Source: DATBGE01 sp036558125 (lineage in GTDB: Bacteria > Gemmatimonadota > Gemmatimonadetes > Gemmatimonadales > GWC2-71-9). Taken from it: a stretch of DNA of 64,000 nucleotides. Positions 16,507-25,569 of this stretch are shown here, piece after piece. The notes under the pieces were generated by a model that worked only from the letters and a program-made list of their open reading frames with translations, made no database searches and had not been told where the DNA came from. The stretch's first letter is position 1, and each line of letters opens with the position of its first letter. Where the stretch lies: assembly GCA_036558125.1 (NCBI GenBank), contig DATBGE010000082.1, forward strand, positions 62,001 through 126,000. The letters run 5' to 3'. The translations under genes and the position numbers were made by a program.

Positions 16507-18042
16507 ATGGCCAATCTGTTCGTCCGGAAGTCCATCGCCGACTGCGAGAACGACATCGCCGAGCGAGGGGGACTCAAGCGATCGCTCAACAAGTGGCATC
16601 TCACGGCGCTGGGAGTCGGCGCCACGATCGGCGCCGGGATCTTCGCCACGACCGGAACCGCCATCGCCGGCGATCCGCTGCGGCCGGGGGCCGGTCCCGC
16701 GATTGTCTTCTCGTTTATCCTGACCGCTGTGGCCTGCGGGTTTGCGGCGCTGTGCTACGCCGAGTTTGCCGCGATGGTGCCCATCGCCGGGTCGGCGTAC
16801 ACCTATGCCTACGCCTCGCTGGGCGAATTCGTCGCGTGGATTATCGGGTGGGACCTGATCGTCGAATACGCGGTGGGCAATATCGGGGTGGCCATCGGTT
16901 GGGCCGGCTATTTCCGCGAACTGCTGAGCCATTTCGGCCTCTCGTTGCCGGCATGGCTGGCGACCGACGTGCGCTCGGCGCACATGGCGGCGGACGCCAT
17001 CAAGGCCGGTGCCACCGATGCGACCAACGCCTACGTAGCCTCGGCGTTGACGACCGCACCGCACCTCTTCGGATTTCCGGTGATTGCCAACCTGCCGGCG
17101 TTCCTGGTCGTGGCGGCCATTACGGTGCTCCTGGTCATCGGCATCAAAGAGTCTGCCAATTCAAACAACGCGATGGTGCTGCTCAAGATCGGCATCATTC
17201 TCTTCTTCCTCGCGGTGGGTGCCTTCTTCATCAAGCCATCCAATTGGGATAACCCGATAACGGGTGGCTTCGCGCCCAACGGCTTCGCGGGGATCAGCGC
17301 AGCGGCGGCCATTATTTTCTTCAGCTACATCGGCTTCGATGCCGTTTCGACCGCGGCCGAGGAGGCAGTGAACCCGGCCAAGGACATGCCGTTCGGCATC
17401 ATCATGAGCCTCGTGGTTACCACGATTCTGTATATCGCGATCTCGGTGGTGATGACCGGTCTCGCGCCATGGCAGCAACTCGGCACGGCCGAGCCGATGA
17501 TCACGGCACTGCAGTTGGCAGAAGGCCCGCCCGCAATTCTCACCGTCTCGCGATTGATCATCGCCATTGGCGCCGTAATCGCGATGGGCAGCGTTCTCCT
17601 GGTCTTCCAGCTGGGGCAGCCGCGGATTTTCATGTCGATGTCCCGCGATGGGCTCCTGCCGCCCGTGTTCTGCCGAGTTCACCCCAAATTCAAGACTCCC
17701 TACGTCGGCACCATTCTGACCGGACTCTTCGTCGCGACCTTCGCGGCCTTCGCTAACATCGCGGAGGTGGTGGACCTGACCAACATCGGGACCCTGTTCG
17801 CCTTCATACTCGTCTCGATCGGCGTGATTGTGCTGCGCCGGACCGACCCCGACCGACCGCGCCCGTTCCGCGTACCTTGGGTTCCCATCACGCCGATGAT
17901 TTCGGTTGTCGCCTGCTTCTACCTCATGTACAAGCTGCCCGGCATCACCTGGATCCGCTTCGGCATCTGGTTGCTGGTTGGCCTGGTGATCTATTTCCTG
18001 TATGGATCGCGGCACAGCAGGCTGCGGAATCCGGCGAAGTGA
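16507..18042 (+). CDS. APC-family amino-acid permease
   Basis: The 511-residue protein has about twelve hydrophobic helices and the APC signature GVGATIGAGIFATTGTAIAG near residue 40. It belongs to the cationic amino-acid transporter (YfnA/YhdG) group and probably imports an amino acid by proton symport. The start at 16507 (MANLFVRKS) matches family members, which begin with a short polar segment before helix 1. It follows the TonB-like gene by 29 bp and may be cotranscribed. The substrate is not predictable. Confidence 0.92.
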   Translation: MANLFVRKSIADCENDIAERGGLKRSLNKWHLTALGVGATIGAGIFATTGTAIAGDPLRPGAGPAIVFSFILTAVACGFAALCYAEFAAMVPIAGSAYTYAYASLGEFVAWIIGWDLIVEYAVGNIGVAIGWAGYFRELLSHFGLSLPAWLATDVRSAHMAADAIKAGATDATNAYVASALTTAPHLFGFPVIANLPAFLVVAAITVLLVIGIKESANSNNAMVLLKIGIILFFLAVGAFFIKPSNWDNPITGGFAPNGFAGISAAAAIIFFSYIGFDAVSTAAEEAVNPAKDMPFGIIMSLVVTTILYIAISVVMTGLAPWQQLGTAEPMITALQLAEGPPAILTVSRLIIAIGAVIAMGSVLLVFQLGQPRIFMSMSRDGLLPPVFCRVHPKFKTPYVGTILTGLFVATFAAFANIAEVVDLTNIGTLFAFILVSIGVIVLRRTDPDRPRPFRVPWVPITPMISVVACFYLMYKLPGITWIRFGIWLLVGLVIYFLYGSRHSRLRNPAK

Positions 18043-18067
18043 GGAGTAAGGACTCCTCACTCCTTAC
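18039..18067. repeat. short 7-bp repeat hairpin between convergent genes
   Basis: GTGAGGA, GTAAGGA, CTCCTCA and CTCCTTA form two heptamer pairs facing each other (GTGAGGAG with CTCCTCAC). The block overlaps both convergent stop codons and fills the whole spacer, as a shared terminator would. Confidence 0.85.
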
Positions 18068-18975
18068 GTTGTCGCCAACGCCTCGGCCAGAAACAGCGCC
18101 CCTCGCGGTGGATCGATGTGATCTTCGATGAGTTTGAAGCGGGGTTCGTCATGCAGCCGCTGAAACAGCATCCGGCGGAGCGCACTCTGTCCCTTGAGTA
18201 GGCCGCCGTTGGTGGCCACAGCTACCTGAGTGCGCTCGTCCGCACCAAAGTGCTGCAGTAACTGGAGGGCCAGCTGGGCCAGCTCGCGTGCGGCGTAGTC
18301 CAGAATGCCCTGCGCCACCGTATCGCCCTCGGCCGCGCCCATCATTATGGCGGGAGCCAGCGAGGCGACCTCGGCCGGGGAGGCCTTCGCCGCCCAGCGG
18401 ATGAGCTGGTCCATCGTCTCGGAGTGAGTCGCTTCAAGGAGCAGCTTGCTCAATACCGTCTTGGGGCTGCGTCCGTCCGCCGCACGTCCCACCGCGCCGA
18501 GTCCCGCGCGGCTCACGGCGTAACCACTACCTTCGTCCCCCATCTGCCAACCATATCCTCCAGCCCGGTGGAGCCGGCCGAACGAATCACGGGCGACGGC
18601 GACGCTGCCGGTCCCCGAAGTGACCACGATTCCCGGATCGGCACCGAACGCCGCGGCCAGGGCGATTTCGATGTCGCCGGTGATCTGAATTTGATCGGCG
18701 AGATCTTCCGACCTGAGGGCCGACCGTAGCTCCTCCCGTTCTTCGGCGCGTCCCGCGCCCGAAGCGCCGACCATCAGGATGTTGCCCCGCAGCTTCCCCG
18801 CGGTGGCCAGGGCGCGGCGAACCGTTTCGGCGATCACCGCCGCCGAGGCGAGGGCTCGTCCTGGACGCACCGCGCCTCCCACGCCGACCGCGCGCGAGAC
18901 TTCTTTCCCGTCAATCGCGACCGCTGCGGCGGTCTTGGTCCCGCCGACATCAACGCCGATCGTGATCCGACTCAT
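18064..18975 (-). CDS. BadF/BcrA-type sugar kinase (GlcNAc/MurNAc kinase-like)
   Basis: The 303-residue ASKHA-fold kinase starts MSRITIGVDVGGTKTAAAV, with the phosphate-1 loop DVGGTKT, and has phosphate-2 region VVTSGTGSVAV. The family includes N-acetylglucosamine kinases and the MurK kinases that phosphorylate N-acetylmuramic acid and GlcNAc. It overlaps the sodium symporter gene by ATGA, so import and phosphorylation are coupled. With NagZ, NamZ and an AmiE-like hydrolase nearby, salvage of cell-wall amino sugars is the likely role. Glucosamine or another hexosamine remains possible. Confidence 0.82.
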   Translation of the reverse strand: MSRITIGVDVGGTKTAAAVAIDGKEVSRAVGVGGAVRPGRALASAAVIAETVRRALATAGKLRGNILMVGASGAGRAEEREELRSALRSEDLADQIQITGDIEIALAAAFGADPGIVVTSGTGSVAVARDSFGRLHRAGGYGWQMGDEGSGYAVSRAGLGAVGRAADGRSPKTVLSKLLLEATHSETMDQLIRWAAKASPAEVASLAPAIMMGAAEGDTVAQGILDYAARELAQLALQLLQHFGADERTQVAVATNGGLLKGQSALRRMLFQRLHDEPRFKLIEDHIDPPRGALFLAEALATT

Positions 18976-20528
18976 GCGGCCTGGGTCCTCGATTGTGAGC
19001 GGAGGCTGAACAGCACACCTGCTCCGAAGGTAAGCAGGGTACCCAGCGGCACGTACCATGGCCAGGCCAGGTGGCTCGCGGGAGCGAGGAAGCCAAGCCC
19101 GGGCCAGGCAGAGAGACGCCCGGCGAAGAACACGAGGAGCATGAGGACCACACCGACACTGATCCCGCCGATGACGTCACGGCCGGTGGCTCGAGGCCAC
19201 TGCCCAGCCAGGAGATATGATCCCAGCAGCGCCCCATAGGTAATCGACGCGATCGACAGCGCGAACACCACGACCGGAGTCTGCCCGCCTCCGGCGACCA
19301 GGTGAAACACCAGCGCCGCGACCGTAACCAGGATCCCCCAGAGCAACGACATCGCGCGACCGATCTTGAGCAAGCGAGCGGGATCCGTCACCCCGGTATA
19401 GGACGCGTAGAGATCGTGGGTCATCGAGGAAGCCAGGGCGCTGATCGCCGAACTATGGGTGCCCATGGTTGCCGCGAGAATCGCCGCGATGAGCAGTCCT
19501 GAAAGGCCGGCGGGCAGGTGCTCTACGATGAAGCGGGGAAAGATCTGGTCGGCCGGCAAGTCTGCGGGAGCAAATCCTGCCGCCCAGATCGCGGTGCCGA
19601 TCAGCATGAAAAGCGTGAACTGTGCGAGTACCACGAGTCCCGAGCCCACCAGGGCGCGACGCGCATTGCCGAGACCCTGACTCGCGAGCAGTCGCTGTAC
19701 GATGAGCTGATCGGTCCCATGCGACGCGGCGGTGAGCATCCCGCCGCCGATCAGTCCGCCGAGGAAGGTGTAAGGGATCGTGAAATCGAGGCGGAAATCA
19801 AAGAGCCTCATCTTTCCGGCGGCGGCCGCGGCGGAAAAGGCTGCCGGTGCTCCTCCCGCGAGAGAACATGCGATCAGGAGGGCCGCAAAACCGGCCGAGA
19901 CGTACACACACCACTGGACCACGTCGGTCCACACCACGGCTTTGAGCCCCCCGTGCCAGGTATAGACCATGGTGATGAGGCTCATCATCACGATCGAGAG
20001 AGGAATTCCCCATCCGGTGATGAGCGCCAGGGGGACCGCGCTGGCATAGACGCGCACCCCATCGGCCAGGAGGCGGGTCACCAGGAAAATGACTGAAGCC
20101 AGCCGGCGGGTGTTGGGTCCGAAGCGGCTCTCCAGCCGGACATACGCGGTGTCCTGGTGTCCGGTGAAGTATCCCGGCAAGAGCCACCGCGCGACGGCAA
20201 GGCGCCCGAGCAGATAGCCGAGGGGAAGCTGCAGAAAGGTGAGGTCGCCCCGCGCCGCGATTGAAGGGACCGAGATGACCGTGAGGGCGGAGGTCTCGGT
20301 CGCGACGATCGAAAGGAGGATGGCCCACGCGGGGAGGTCGCGGGCGCCGAGGAAATAGTCTCCCGCGGTCTTCTGGTGGCGTGATACCCAGAACCCGACG
20401 CCGAGCGTCAGGATGAAGTAGAAAACGATGATACCGAGATCGAGGGGGTGCAGTGTCGGGCCTCGGTCGGAGTCAGAACGTGAGAAGTAAGAAGTGAGAA
20501 GTGAGAAGTGAGAAGGGTAAAACGCCAC
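18972..20528 (-). CDS. sodium:solute symporter (SSS family), probable amino-sugar importer
   Basis: The protein has about thirteen transmembrane helices and typical SSS motifs (ATETSALTVISVPSIAARGD; GTDQLIVQRLLAS). The only ATG (20528) puts 25 residues encoded by a 7-bp repeat (SHFSLLTSYFS) in front of the first helix. A CTG at 20453 (LHPLDLGIIVFYF) gives the family-like start of 493 residues, with no ATG, GTG or TTG between. The start is therefore uncertain. By analogy with the SSS-type MurNAc transporter MurT of Tannerella and by linkage to the kinase, it probably imports MurNAc or GlcNAc. Confidence 0.88.
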   Translation of the reverse strand: MAFYPSHFSLLTSYFSRSDSDRGPTLHPLDLGIIVFYFILTLGVGFWVSRHQKTAGDYFLGARDLPAWAILLSIVATETSALTVISVPSIAARGDLTFLQLPLGYLLGRLAVARWLLPGYFTGHQDTAYVRLESRFGPNTRRLASVIFLVTRLLADGVRVYASAVPLALITGWGIPLSIVMMSLITMVYTWHGGLKAVVWTDVVQWCVYVSAGFAALLIACSLAGGAPAAFSAAAAAGKMRLFDFRLDFTIPYTFLGGLIGGGMLTAASHGTDQLIVQRLLASQGLGNARRALVGSGLVVLAQFTLFMLIGTAIWAAGFAPADLPADQIFPRFIVEHLPAGLSGLLIAAILAATMGTHSSAISALASSMTHDLYASYTGVTDPARLLKIGRAMSLLWGILVTVAALVFHLVAGGGQTPVVVFALSIASITYGALLGSYLLAGQWPRATGRDVIGGISVGVVLMLLVFFAGRLSAWPGLGFLAPASHLAWPWYVPLGTLLTFGAGVLFSLRSQSRTQAA

Positions 20529-20603
20529 TCCCAGATACGCGAAGGGGAGCGCCGGCCCAACTGGCTTCGCTCCCCCTTCTTACTTCTTACTTCTCACTTC
20601 TTA
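20480..20603. repeat. two facing 7-bp repeat arrays (GTGAGAA / CTTCTTA)
   Basis: Five units (GTGAGAA, GTAAGAA, then GTGAGAA three times; 20480-20514) face four complementary units (CTTCTTA, CTTCTTA, CTTCTCA, CTTCTTA; 20576-20603) across a 61-bp loop. The left array is inside the annotated start of the symporter gene and the right one overlaps the stop codon of the IscA-like gene. The loop contains the only ATG of the symporter frame. Confidence 0.88.
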
Positions 20604-20969
20604 CGCCGTAAAGCTGCTCCCGCACCCGCATCCGCCGGTCGCGTTGGGATTGGTGAAGGTGAACCCGGACCCCTGCATCGACGAGGTGTAGTCGATCGTC
20701 ACACCGCTCAGGTACTGCATGCTGAATCCGTCGACGAATACGCGAACACCGCTCAACTCGATGACGGCGTCATCTTCCAGTGCCCGCTCTTCGATGTTCA
20801 GGCTGTACTTGAATCCCGAGCATCCGCCGGGGAGCACGCTGACTCTGAGGCCCGCGCTCTCGACCGGCACCTGCTCGGCCACCATGAACTTTCGGACCTC
20901 TTCGGCGGCACGGTCGGTGAGAATCAGGCTGAATCCCTGGGTCGCGACCTGCGGCTGAATGGCTGCCAT
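20601..20969 (-). CDS. IscA/ErpA-type iron-sulfur cluster carrier
   Basis: The 122-residue protein has the three conserved cysteines of A-type carriers: one in GGCSGFKY near residue 50 and two in the C-terminal GGCGCGSSF. It delivers Fe-S clusters to apo-enzymes in the cytoplasm. The C-terminus NPNATGGCGCGSSF is typical. It lies between the hydrolases and the transporter of the cell-wall sugar locus on the same strand but has no obvious link to them, so its presence may be accidental or an insertion into an older operon. ErpA and IscA cannot be told apart here. Confidence 0.93.
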   Translation of the reverse strand: MAAIQPQVATQGFSLILTDRAAEEVRKFMVAEQVPVESAGLRVSVLPGGCSGFKYSLNIEERALEDDAVIELSGVRVFVDGFSMQYLSGVTIDYTSSMQGSGFTFTNPNATGGCGCGSSFTA

Positions 20970-21064
20970 CTCATGCTCCTTGGTAGACCTGTCAAAACTA
21001 GATCCTCCAAGGGGCTATGTCAACGAAGCGCAATCTTCGGGTAAAGGGGCTAACTCAATGCGGC

Positions 21065-22279
21065 TCAATGAGCTGTGGCATTTGCTTCGAGGGTCGCGAC
21101 CACCCGGTCCGCCACCTGTGCCCTGACGGGACCCCAGCGGTTGTTGTCCCGGGTCGGATGGACCCGATTGCTCAGGAGTACGATGGCCAGGCACCGGTCG
21201 GGGTCGATCCAGATGGAGGTACCGGTGAATCCGGTGTGGCCAAAGGCGTGCTCCGAGAGCCGCCTGCCGGCGCTGCTTCCTTCCGAAGGAGTGTCCCACC
21301 CGAGCGCCCTGCTTGAGCCGGGCACAAGGCGTTGCCTCCGGGTGAACTCGGCCAACACACCGGGAAGCAGCGCGGGCGCGCTGGCCGGCGCGTCAATGCA
21401 GGAGCGAGACTTGTCCCCCGAGACGATTCCTCGATCCTCCTGGCTCAGCAGCCACTCGGCGAAACTCAGGAGGTCATCCGCGTCACTGAATAATCCTGCG
21501 TGTCCGGACACGCCCTCCAGCCGTGAGGTGTTCTCGTCATGCACCTCACCGCGAAGAATTCTGCCGCGCCACGGATCGTCCTCAGTCGGGGCGATGCGGG
21601 GAACCCAGCTGGATGGCGGAAGGTAACGGGTGGACTGCATGCCGAGGTGGGTGAAGATATCGCGGGTCGCAAGGGTATCGATCCGATGCCCGAGTACTGC
21701 TTCCACCGCCTGAGTCAAGACAATGGCGCCAAGGTCGGAGTACTCGAAATGCGTGCCGGGCCTGGATGTGAGCGCCGTCGTATCGACCAGTGCCAGCGCA
21801 GCCGCTCGAGAATGGGTTTCCCGGTACAGCGGCCGCCAGGCGGGTAGTCCGCTGGCGTGCATCAGAAGCATTCTGATGGTGACGCTGTCCTTCGCTCCGC
21901 CCCGGAAGGCCGGCACGTAACGCCAAACCGGAGTATCGAGGTCCAGCTTGCCGTTCTGCACGGCGAACATCGTCATCGTGGTAAGGGCGATGACCTTGGT
22001 TAGCGACGCGAGATCGTAGACGGTCTGACCATCGGGTCGGGTGGGGTCGTCTTGGCCGAGGTGGCCGGCACCGTAGACGAACCGGTGCCCTCTCTGGCTC
22101 ACTCCGAGCACGGCGCCGGGTGCCGCGCCATTCGCGGTTACCGAATCCAGATAGTGAATGACAGAGGTCCACTCGATCGGCTCGACATCCACCGGCTCGG
22201 CAGGCTTGCCGGGCGGATAGTAGTGGCAGGCGGAAACAACCAATGCGCCGAGGAGTCTGAACCAACGCGAAACGAGCAC
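21065..22279 (-). CDS. beta-lactamase-fold serine hydrolase, AmiE-like lipoprotein
   Basis: With the GTG start at 22279, 4 bp after the nagZ stop, the 404-residue protein begins with a signal and lipobox LVVSAC (Cys18), which predicts a lipoprotein. The penicillin-binding fold shows SxxK (SLTK), YSD in place of YxN and a C-terminal HTGFTG motif. In Bacillus subtilis the homologous amiE (ybbE) sits with nagZ and namZ and removes the peptide from MurNAc-peptides. The same three families occur here, so that role is the best guess. A D,D-carboxypeptidase-like or esterase activity cannot be excluded. Confidence 0.82.
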   Translation of the reverse strand: MLVSRWFRLLGALVVSACHYYPPGKPAEPVDVEPIEWTSVIHYLDSVTANGAAPGAVLGVSQRGHRFVYGAGHLGQDDPTRPDGQTVYDLASLTKVIALTTMTMFAVQNGKLDLDTPVWRYVPAFRGGAKDSVTIRMLLMHASGLPAWRPLYRETHSRAAALALVDTTALTSRPGTHFEYSDLGAIVLTQAVEAVLGHRIDTLATRDIFTHLGMQSTRYLPPSSWVPRIAPTEDDPWRGRILRGEVHDENTSRLEGVSGHAGLFSDADDLLSFAEWLLSQEDRGIVSGDKSRSCIDAPASAPALLPGVLAEFTRRQRLVPGSSRALGWDTPSEGSSAGRRLSEHAFGHTGFTGTSIWIDPDRCLAIVLLSNRVHPTRDNNRWGPVRAQVADRVVATLEANATAH

Positions 22280-22283
22280 GCTG

Positions 22284-24050
22284 CTAGGGCTGGCCGCTTG
22301 CCGCCTGGCCAAAGGTGTCACGGGTTGCTCTGCGCTGGAGGCCGTAGCCCAGCGGATAGCTCCGGGTGAGGGTGATAGGAAGGCGGCCGGAAATGTCGGA
22401 CGCACCGGCGATCGCTTTAGCCAGCGCCCACTCGGTCACCGAATTCGAATTCCAGGCCAGAAGGTAACTGCCCACGTGTGGAGTCTGCTGCGCGATATAA
22501 GGCGAGCCCAGAGAAGCCAGAACGGTGCGTCGCTTCTTGGCGGTCTGGTCGATGAGTTTGGCCAGCGGCTCCGGCATGGCCACCGTTCCCTTGTTCGCGG
22601 TCGCCTTGACCGACACGGCGAACATCGCGACGCTGTTCTTCCGCAGAGCGGCCTTGGCCGAGTCGTAACTCTCGGGACCGCTCGCCGGCCACAACCGGAA
22701 AGTAGTCACTGGAAATCCCTCGGCCCGAAGCTGGGCGGCGAGCTGGTTGCCCGCAGTGGGCATGTTTTCGTCACCGTAAATGACGAGGGAGATCGGACGG
22801 CGACGAGCGCGCAGGCTGTCTACCACGGCGCCACTGTCATTCACCAGCACGATCGAGCGGCGCGCGATATCACGCGCGGTCGCGAGAAACTCGGCTCGGC
22901 CCACGACTTCGGGAACCCGCTCCAGCTGCACCGATCGCCGATCGAGCAAACCGAGCTGGGCCTTGGTGGTCAGAATGCGGCGAACCGACTCGTTGATCCG
23001 TTCCTGCGAGATTCGTCCCGACTCGACGGCCGCGGTGACTGCGTCGAGGGCGGTCTTGGGATCAGCGGGTTGCAGGAGCAGATCGGCTCCGGCAATGAGC
23101 GCCAGGACGGCGGCTTCGCCCGCGCCATAGCGATTCACGATTCCACCCATGCCCAGCGCGTCGGTCACCGCGATGCCCTTGAAATGCAATGAATCGCGGA
23201 GCAATCCGGTGAGCACCTCGGGAGAGAGCGTCGCTGGCCGCGTGCTGTCGCCGGTCAAGCCGGGCATGGCGATGTGAGCCGACATCACCAGGGCCACGCC
23301 GGCGTTGATCGCCGAGCGGAAGGGTTGCAGCTCGAGGTTGCTGAGCCGGCTCCAGTCCCCCTTCATCACCGGCATCGAGATGTGGGAATCGACGTCGGTG
23401 TCCCCATGGCCGGGGAAGTGTTTCGCGGTGGCCAGCATCCCGTTCTCCTGCAATCCGCGGATGGCTGCGGCTACCAGCACGCCGACCAGCTGAGGGTTTT
23501 CTCCGAACGAGCGGGTATTGATGATCGGGTTGGCCGGGTTGTTGTTGACATCGGCCACCGGTGCGAACGTGATATGAATGCCGACGGCGCGACCTTCCAG
23601 CGCCGTTACCCGTCCCACCTCATAGGCGTCCCGTTCCGATCCGGTCGCGGCCACGCCCATATTGGAGGGGAAGGGCGTGCCTCCAACCAATCGAAACGTG
23701 GTGCCGCTTTCGAGATCGGCACCGATCAGAAGTGCCAGGGGAGAGCGGGCCTGGAGCCGGTTCAGCTTCGAGGCGACGTCCAGCGGCGAGCCGATCGAGA
23801 CGATGATGCCGCCCACGTGGAGCGAATCCACCCAGCCCTGCATGACCGAGAAGGCGCTGTCGTCGAAGGCGGCGTAGTTTCCGGGAATCCACGGCATGAT
23901 CAGTTGAGCCACCCGGTCCCGCAGCGGGAGGGAGTCGATCAGGTGCTCGACCCGGGCGGAATCCTGGGCCGGGTCCACCCGAACCGAGTCCTGCGCGCTC
24001 GCCGGAGATGCGAGAAGGCTCAAGCCGAGCAGGAGCGAAGTACCGCCCAT
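22284..24050 (-). CDS. nagZ: exported two-domain beta-N-acetylglucosaminidase (GH3)
   Basis: The 588-residue protein starts with a signal peptide ending SPASAQ and has a GH3 barrel with the NagZ motif KHFPGHGDTDVDSH, the catalytic His-Asp dyad loop, and a nucleophile region AVTDALGMGG. A C-terminal alpha/beta domain follows (about 390-588). It is of the long, secreted Bacillus NagZ type rather than the roughly 340-residue cytoplasmic type. It cleaves GlcNAc from muropeptides outside the cytoplasm. It is upstream of the AmiE-like gene in one operon and is divergent from namZ with only 24 bp between start codons. Confidence 0.92.
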   Translation of the reverse strand: MGGTSLLLGLSLLASPASAQDSVRVDPAQDSARVEHLIDSLPLRDRVAQLIMPWIPGNYAAFDDSAFSVMQGWVDSLHVGGIIVSIGSPLDVASKLNRLQARSPLALLIGADLESGTTFRLVGGTPFPSNMGVAATGSERDAYEVGRVTALEGRAVGIHITFAPVADVNNNPANPIINTRSFGENPQLVGVLVAAAIRGLQENGMLATAKHFPGHGDTDVDSHISMPVMKGDWSRLSNLELQPFRSAINAGVALVMSAHIAMPGLTGDSTRPATLSPEVLTGLLRDSLHFKGIAVTDALGMGGIVNRYGAGEAAVLALIAGADLLLQPADPKTALDAVTAAVESGRISQERINESVRRILTTKAQLGLLDRRSVQLERVPEVVGRAEFLATARDIARRSIVLVNDSGAVVDSLRARRRPISLVIYGDENMPTAGNQLAAQLRAEGFPVTTFRLWPASGPESYDSAKAALRKNSVAMFAVSVKATANKGTVAMPEPLAKLIDQTAKKRRTVLASLGSPYIAQQTPHVGSYLLAWNSNSVTEWALAKAIAGASDISGRLPITLTRSYPLGYGLQRRATRDTFGQAASGQP

Positions 24051-24074
24051 CGTGGGGAGGAACGACTGAAGAGA

Positions 24075-25364
24075 ATGAAACCGTCTGCGTCGCACGTTTG
24101 GCTCTGTGTCCTGGGAGTTCTGGGCCTGCCGGTCACCTGTCCCGGCCAGGGGCCGGGTGGGCGACCGCCGACCGAGATGGCGGTTCGACCGGGAATCGAG
24201 GTCTTGATCTCGGACAGTATGCAATTGGTGCGCCGCCGCCGGGTGGGCCTCGTGACCAATCAGGCCGGTGTGGATTCCAAAGGCGTGAGCGATGTCGAGC
24301 GTCTCCGAGGAGCCGGTGTCAATCTGGTCGCGCTGTTCAGTCCAGAACACGGATTTCGCGGCACCGCAGAGGCCGGCGCCGCCGTGGGATCATCGACCGA
24401 TTCTGCGACTGGTCTTCCAATCTACAGCCTCTACGGGGCTAATACCGCCCCGTCCGACTCGATGCTGACCGGCATCGATGTCCTGCTGGTGGACCTTCAG
24501 GACGCTGGGGCCCGTTACTACACGTATCTGTTTACCACAGCGGAGGTCATGCGATCTGCGGCCCGGCATCGCATTCCGGTGGTGGTGCTCGACCGGCCGA
24601 ACCCGATTGGAGGCGCGGTGCAGGGCAACGTGCTCGACACTGCGTTTGCCTCGCCCGTCGGGCTTTTGGCGATTCCGATGCGGCACGGAATGACGCTTGG
24701 GGAACTGGCTCTGCTCGCCAACCACGACTTGGGGCTCGGTACCGACCTTCGCGTCGTGCCTATGCGTGGTTGGAAGCGCTCGATGTACTTCGACGAGACG
24801 GGACTGCCCTTCATTCCGCCCAGCCCCAACCTTAAGACGGTGGAATCACTCGTTCACTATCCGGGAACCTGCCTGTTCGAAGGAACCACCCTGTCGGTCG
24901 GGCGTGGCACCGACCATCCGTTTGAGCAGGTCGGAGCGCCATGGGTGGATACGCAGCAAGTGCTGACCCGGATGCGAGCCGAGTCATTGCCTGGGGTGGC
25001 GTTTCAGGCGGTCAGCTTCACTCCACATCAACCGGGCGACGGGAAGTATGCCGATACGGCGCTGGTCGGAATCCGAATCTCAGTGACCGATCGGAACAGC
25101 TACGATCCGGTCGTCACGGCCATAGCTCTGATGGCGGCCCTCGACCAGCAGCAGAAACCGCCCGGTTCCAATGGTGCCGTTTTTCCCCAGAACCGACGCC
25201 AGCTGAACCGCCTCTACGGGCAGGATCTGAAGGTTCTTGCCCTCCAGATCACCGCCTTCGTGGAGGGATCGCGCGCCTCGGTTCTAGAGGGCCTCGCAGG
25301 CTGGCCCAAGGCAGATAGTCTTTGGGTCACCCGGCGTCGGCGGTTTCTGCTTTATCCCGAGTAG
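24075..25364 (+). CDS. namZ: exo-beta-N-acetylmuramidase, DUF1343/NamZ family
   Basis: The 429-residue protein has a signal peptide (to about residue 25) and the whole DUF1343 fold, with GLVTNQAGVDS, LFSPEHGFRG, DLQDAGARYYTYL, LDRPNPIGG and the strong block FEGTTLSVGRGTDHPFEQVG. NamZ of Bacillus releases MurNAc from the non-reducing end of glycan chains. Next to exported NagZ it would allow stepwise removal of GlcNAc and MurNAc. The start at 24075 is chosen because the preceding frame is antisense to nagZ. The ribosome binding site is weak (GAAGAG). Confidence 0.9.
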   Translation: MKPSASHVWLCVLGVLGLPVTCPGQGPGGRPPTEMAVRPGIEVLISDSMQLVRRRRVGLVTNQAGVDSKGVSDVERLRGAGVNLVALFSPEHGFRGTAEAGAAVGSSTDSATGLPIYSLYGANTAPSDSMLTGIDVLLVDLQDAGARYYTYLFTTAEVMRSAARHRIPVVVLDRPNPIGGAVQGNVLDTAFASPVGLLAIPMRHGMTLGELALLANHDLGLGTDLRVVPMRGWKRSMYFDETGLPFIPPSPNLKTVESLVHYPGTCLFEGTTLSVGRGTDHPFEQVGAPWVDTQQVLTRMRAESLPGVAFQAVSFTPHQPGDGKYADTALVGIRISVTDRNSYDPVVTAIALMAALDQQQKPPGSNGAVFPQNRRQLNRLYGQDLKVLALQITAFVEGSRASVLEGLAGWPKADSLWVTRRRRFLLYPE

Positions 25365-25436
25365 TACTCTAGTCTTACTCAGCCTTTCCCAGACGCGCTT
25401 GTTAATTCGCTCAGCCACAAGTGGTTAGAACGCCGC

Positions 25437-25471
25437 CCGTTCACCGTTCACCGTTCACCGCTCACCTTCAA
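25437..25471. repeat. 7-bp repeats (CCGTTCA type)
   Basis: CCGTTCA three times, CCGCTCA and a degenerate CCTTCAA run in register in the 140-200 bp spacer between namZ and the phosphotransferase gene. No opposite arm is present. The rest of this spacer shows no other recognisable element. Confidence 0.8.
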
Positions 25472-25569
25472 GACGGCTTCCCCTAACCCGTTCTCTCGGT
25501 TATAGTTTGCCGCGGTTTTCGGGGCCTCCGGAGTGGCTCCTCCCGTCGAACCCCGAGGTGGCTCCCCAG

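Noticed and set aside
18972..20528. Accepting the ATG at 20528 of the symporter without doubt
   Set aside because: The first 25 residues are encoded by the repeat array and are polar and unlike the family; the coordinates are kept as the only canonical start, but CTG at 20453 is considered at least as likely.
20480..20603. Insertion sequence ends (inverted repeats bordering 61 bp)
   Set aside because: There is no transposase, the inner DNA is only a spacer with a start codon, and no target-site duplication is visible; the heptad structure explains the symmetry.
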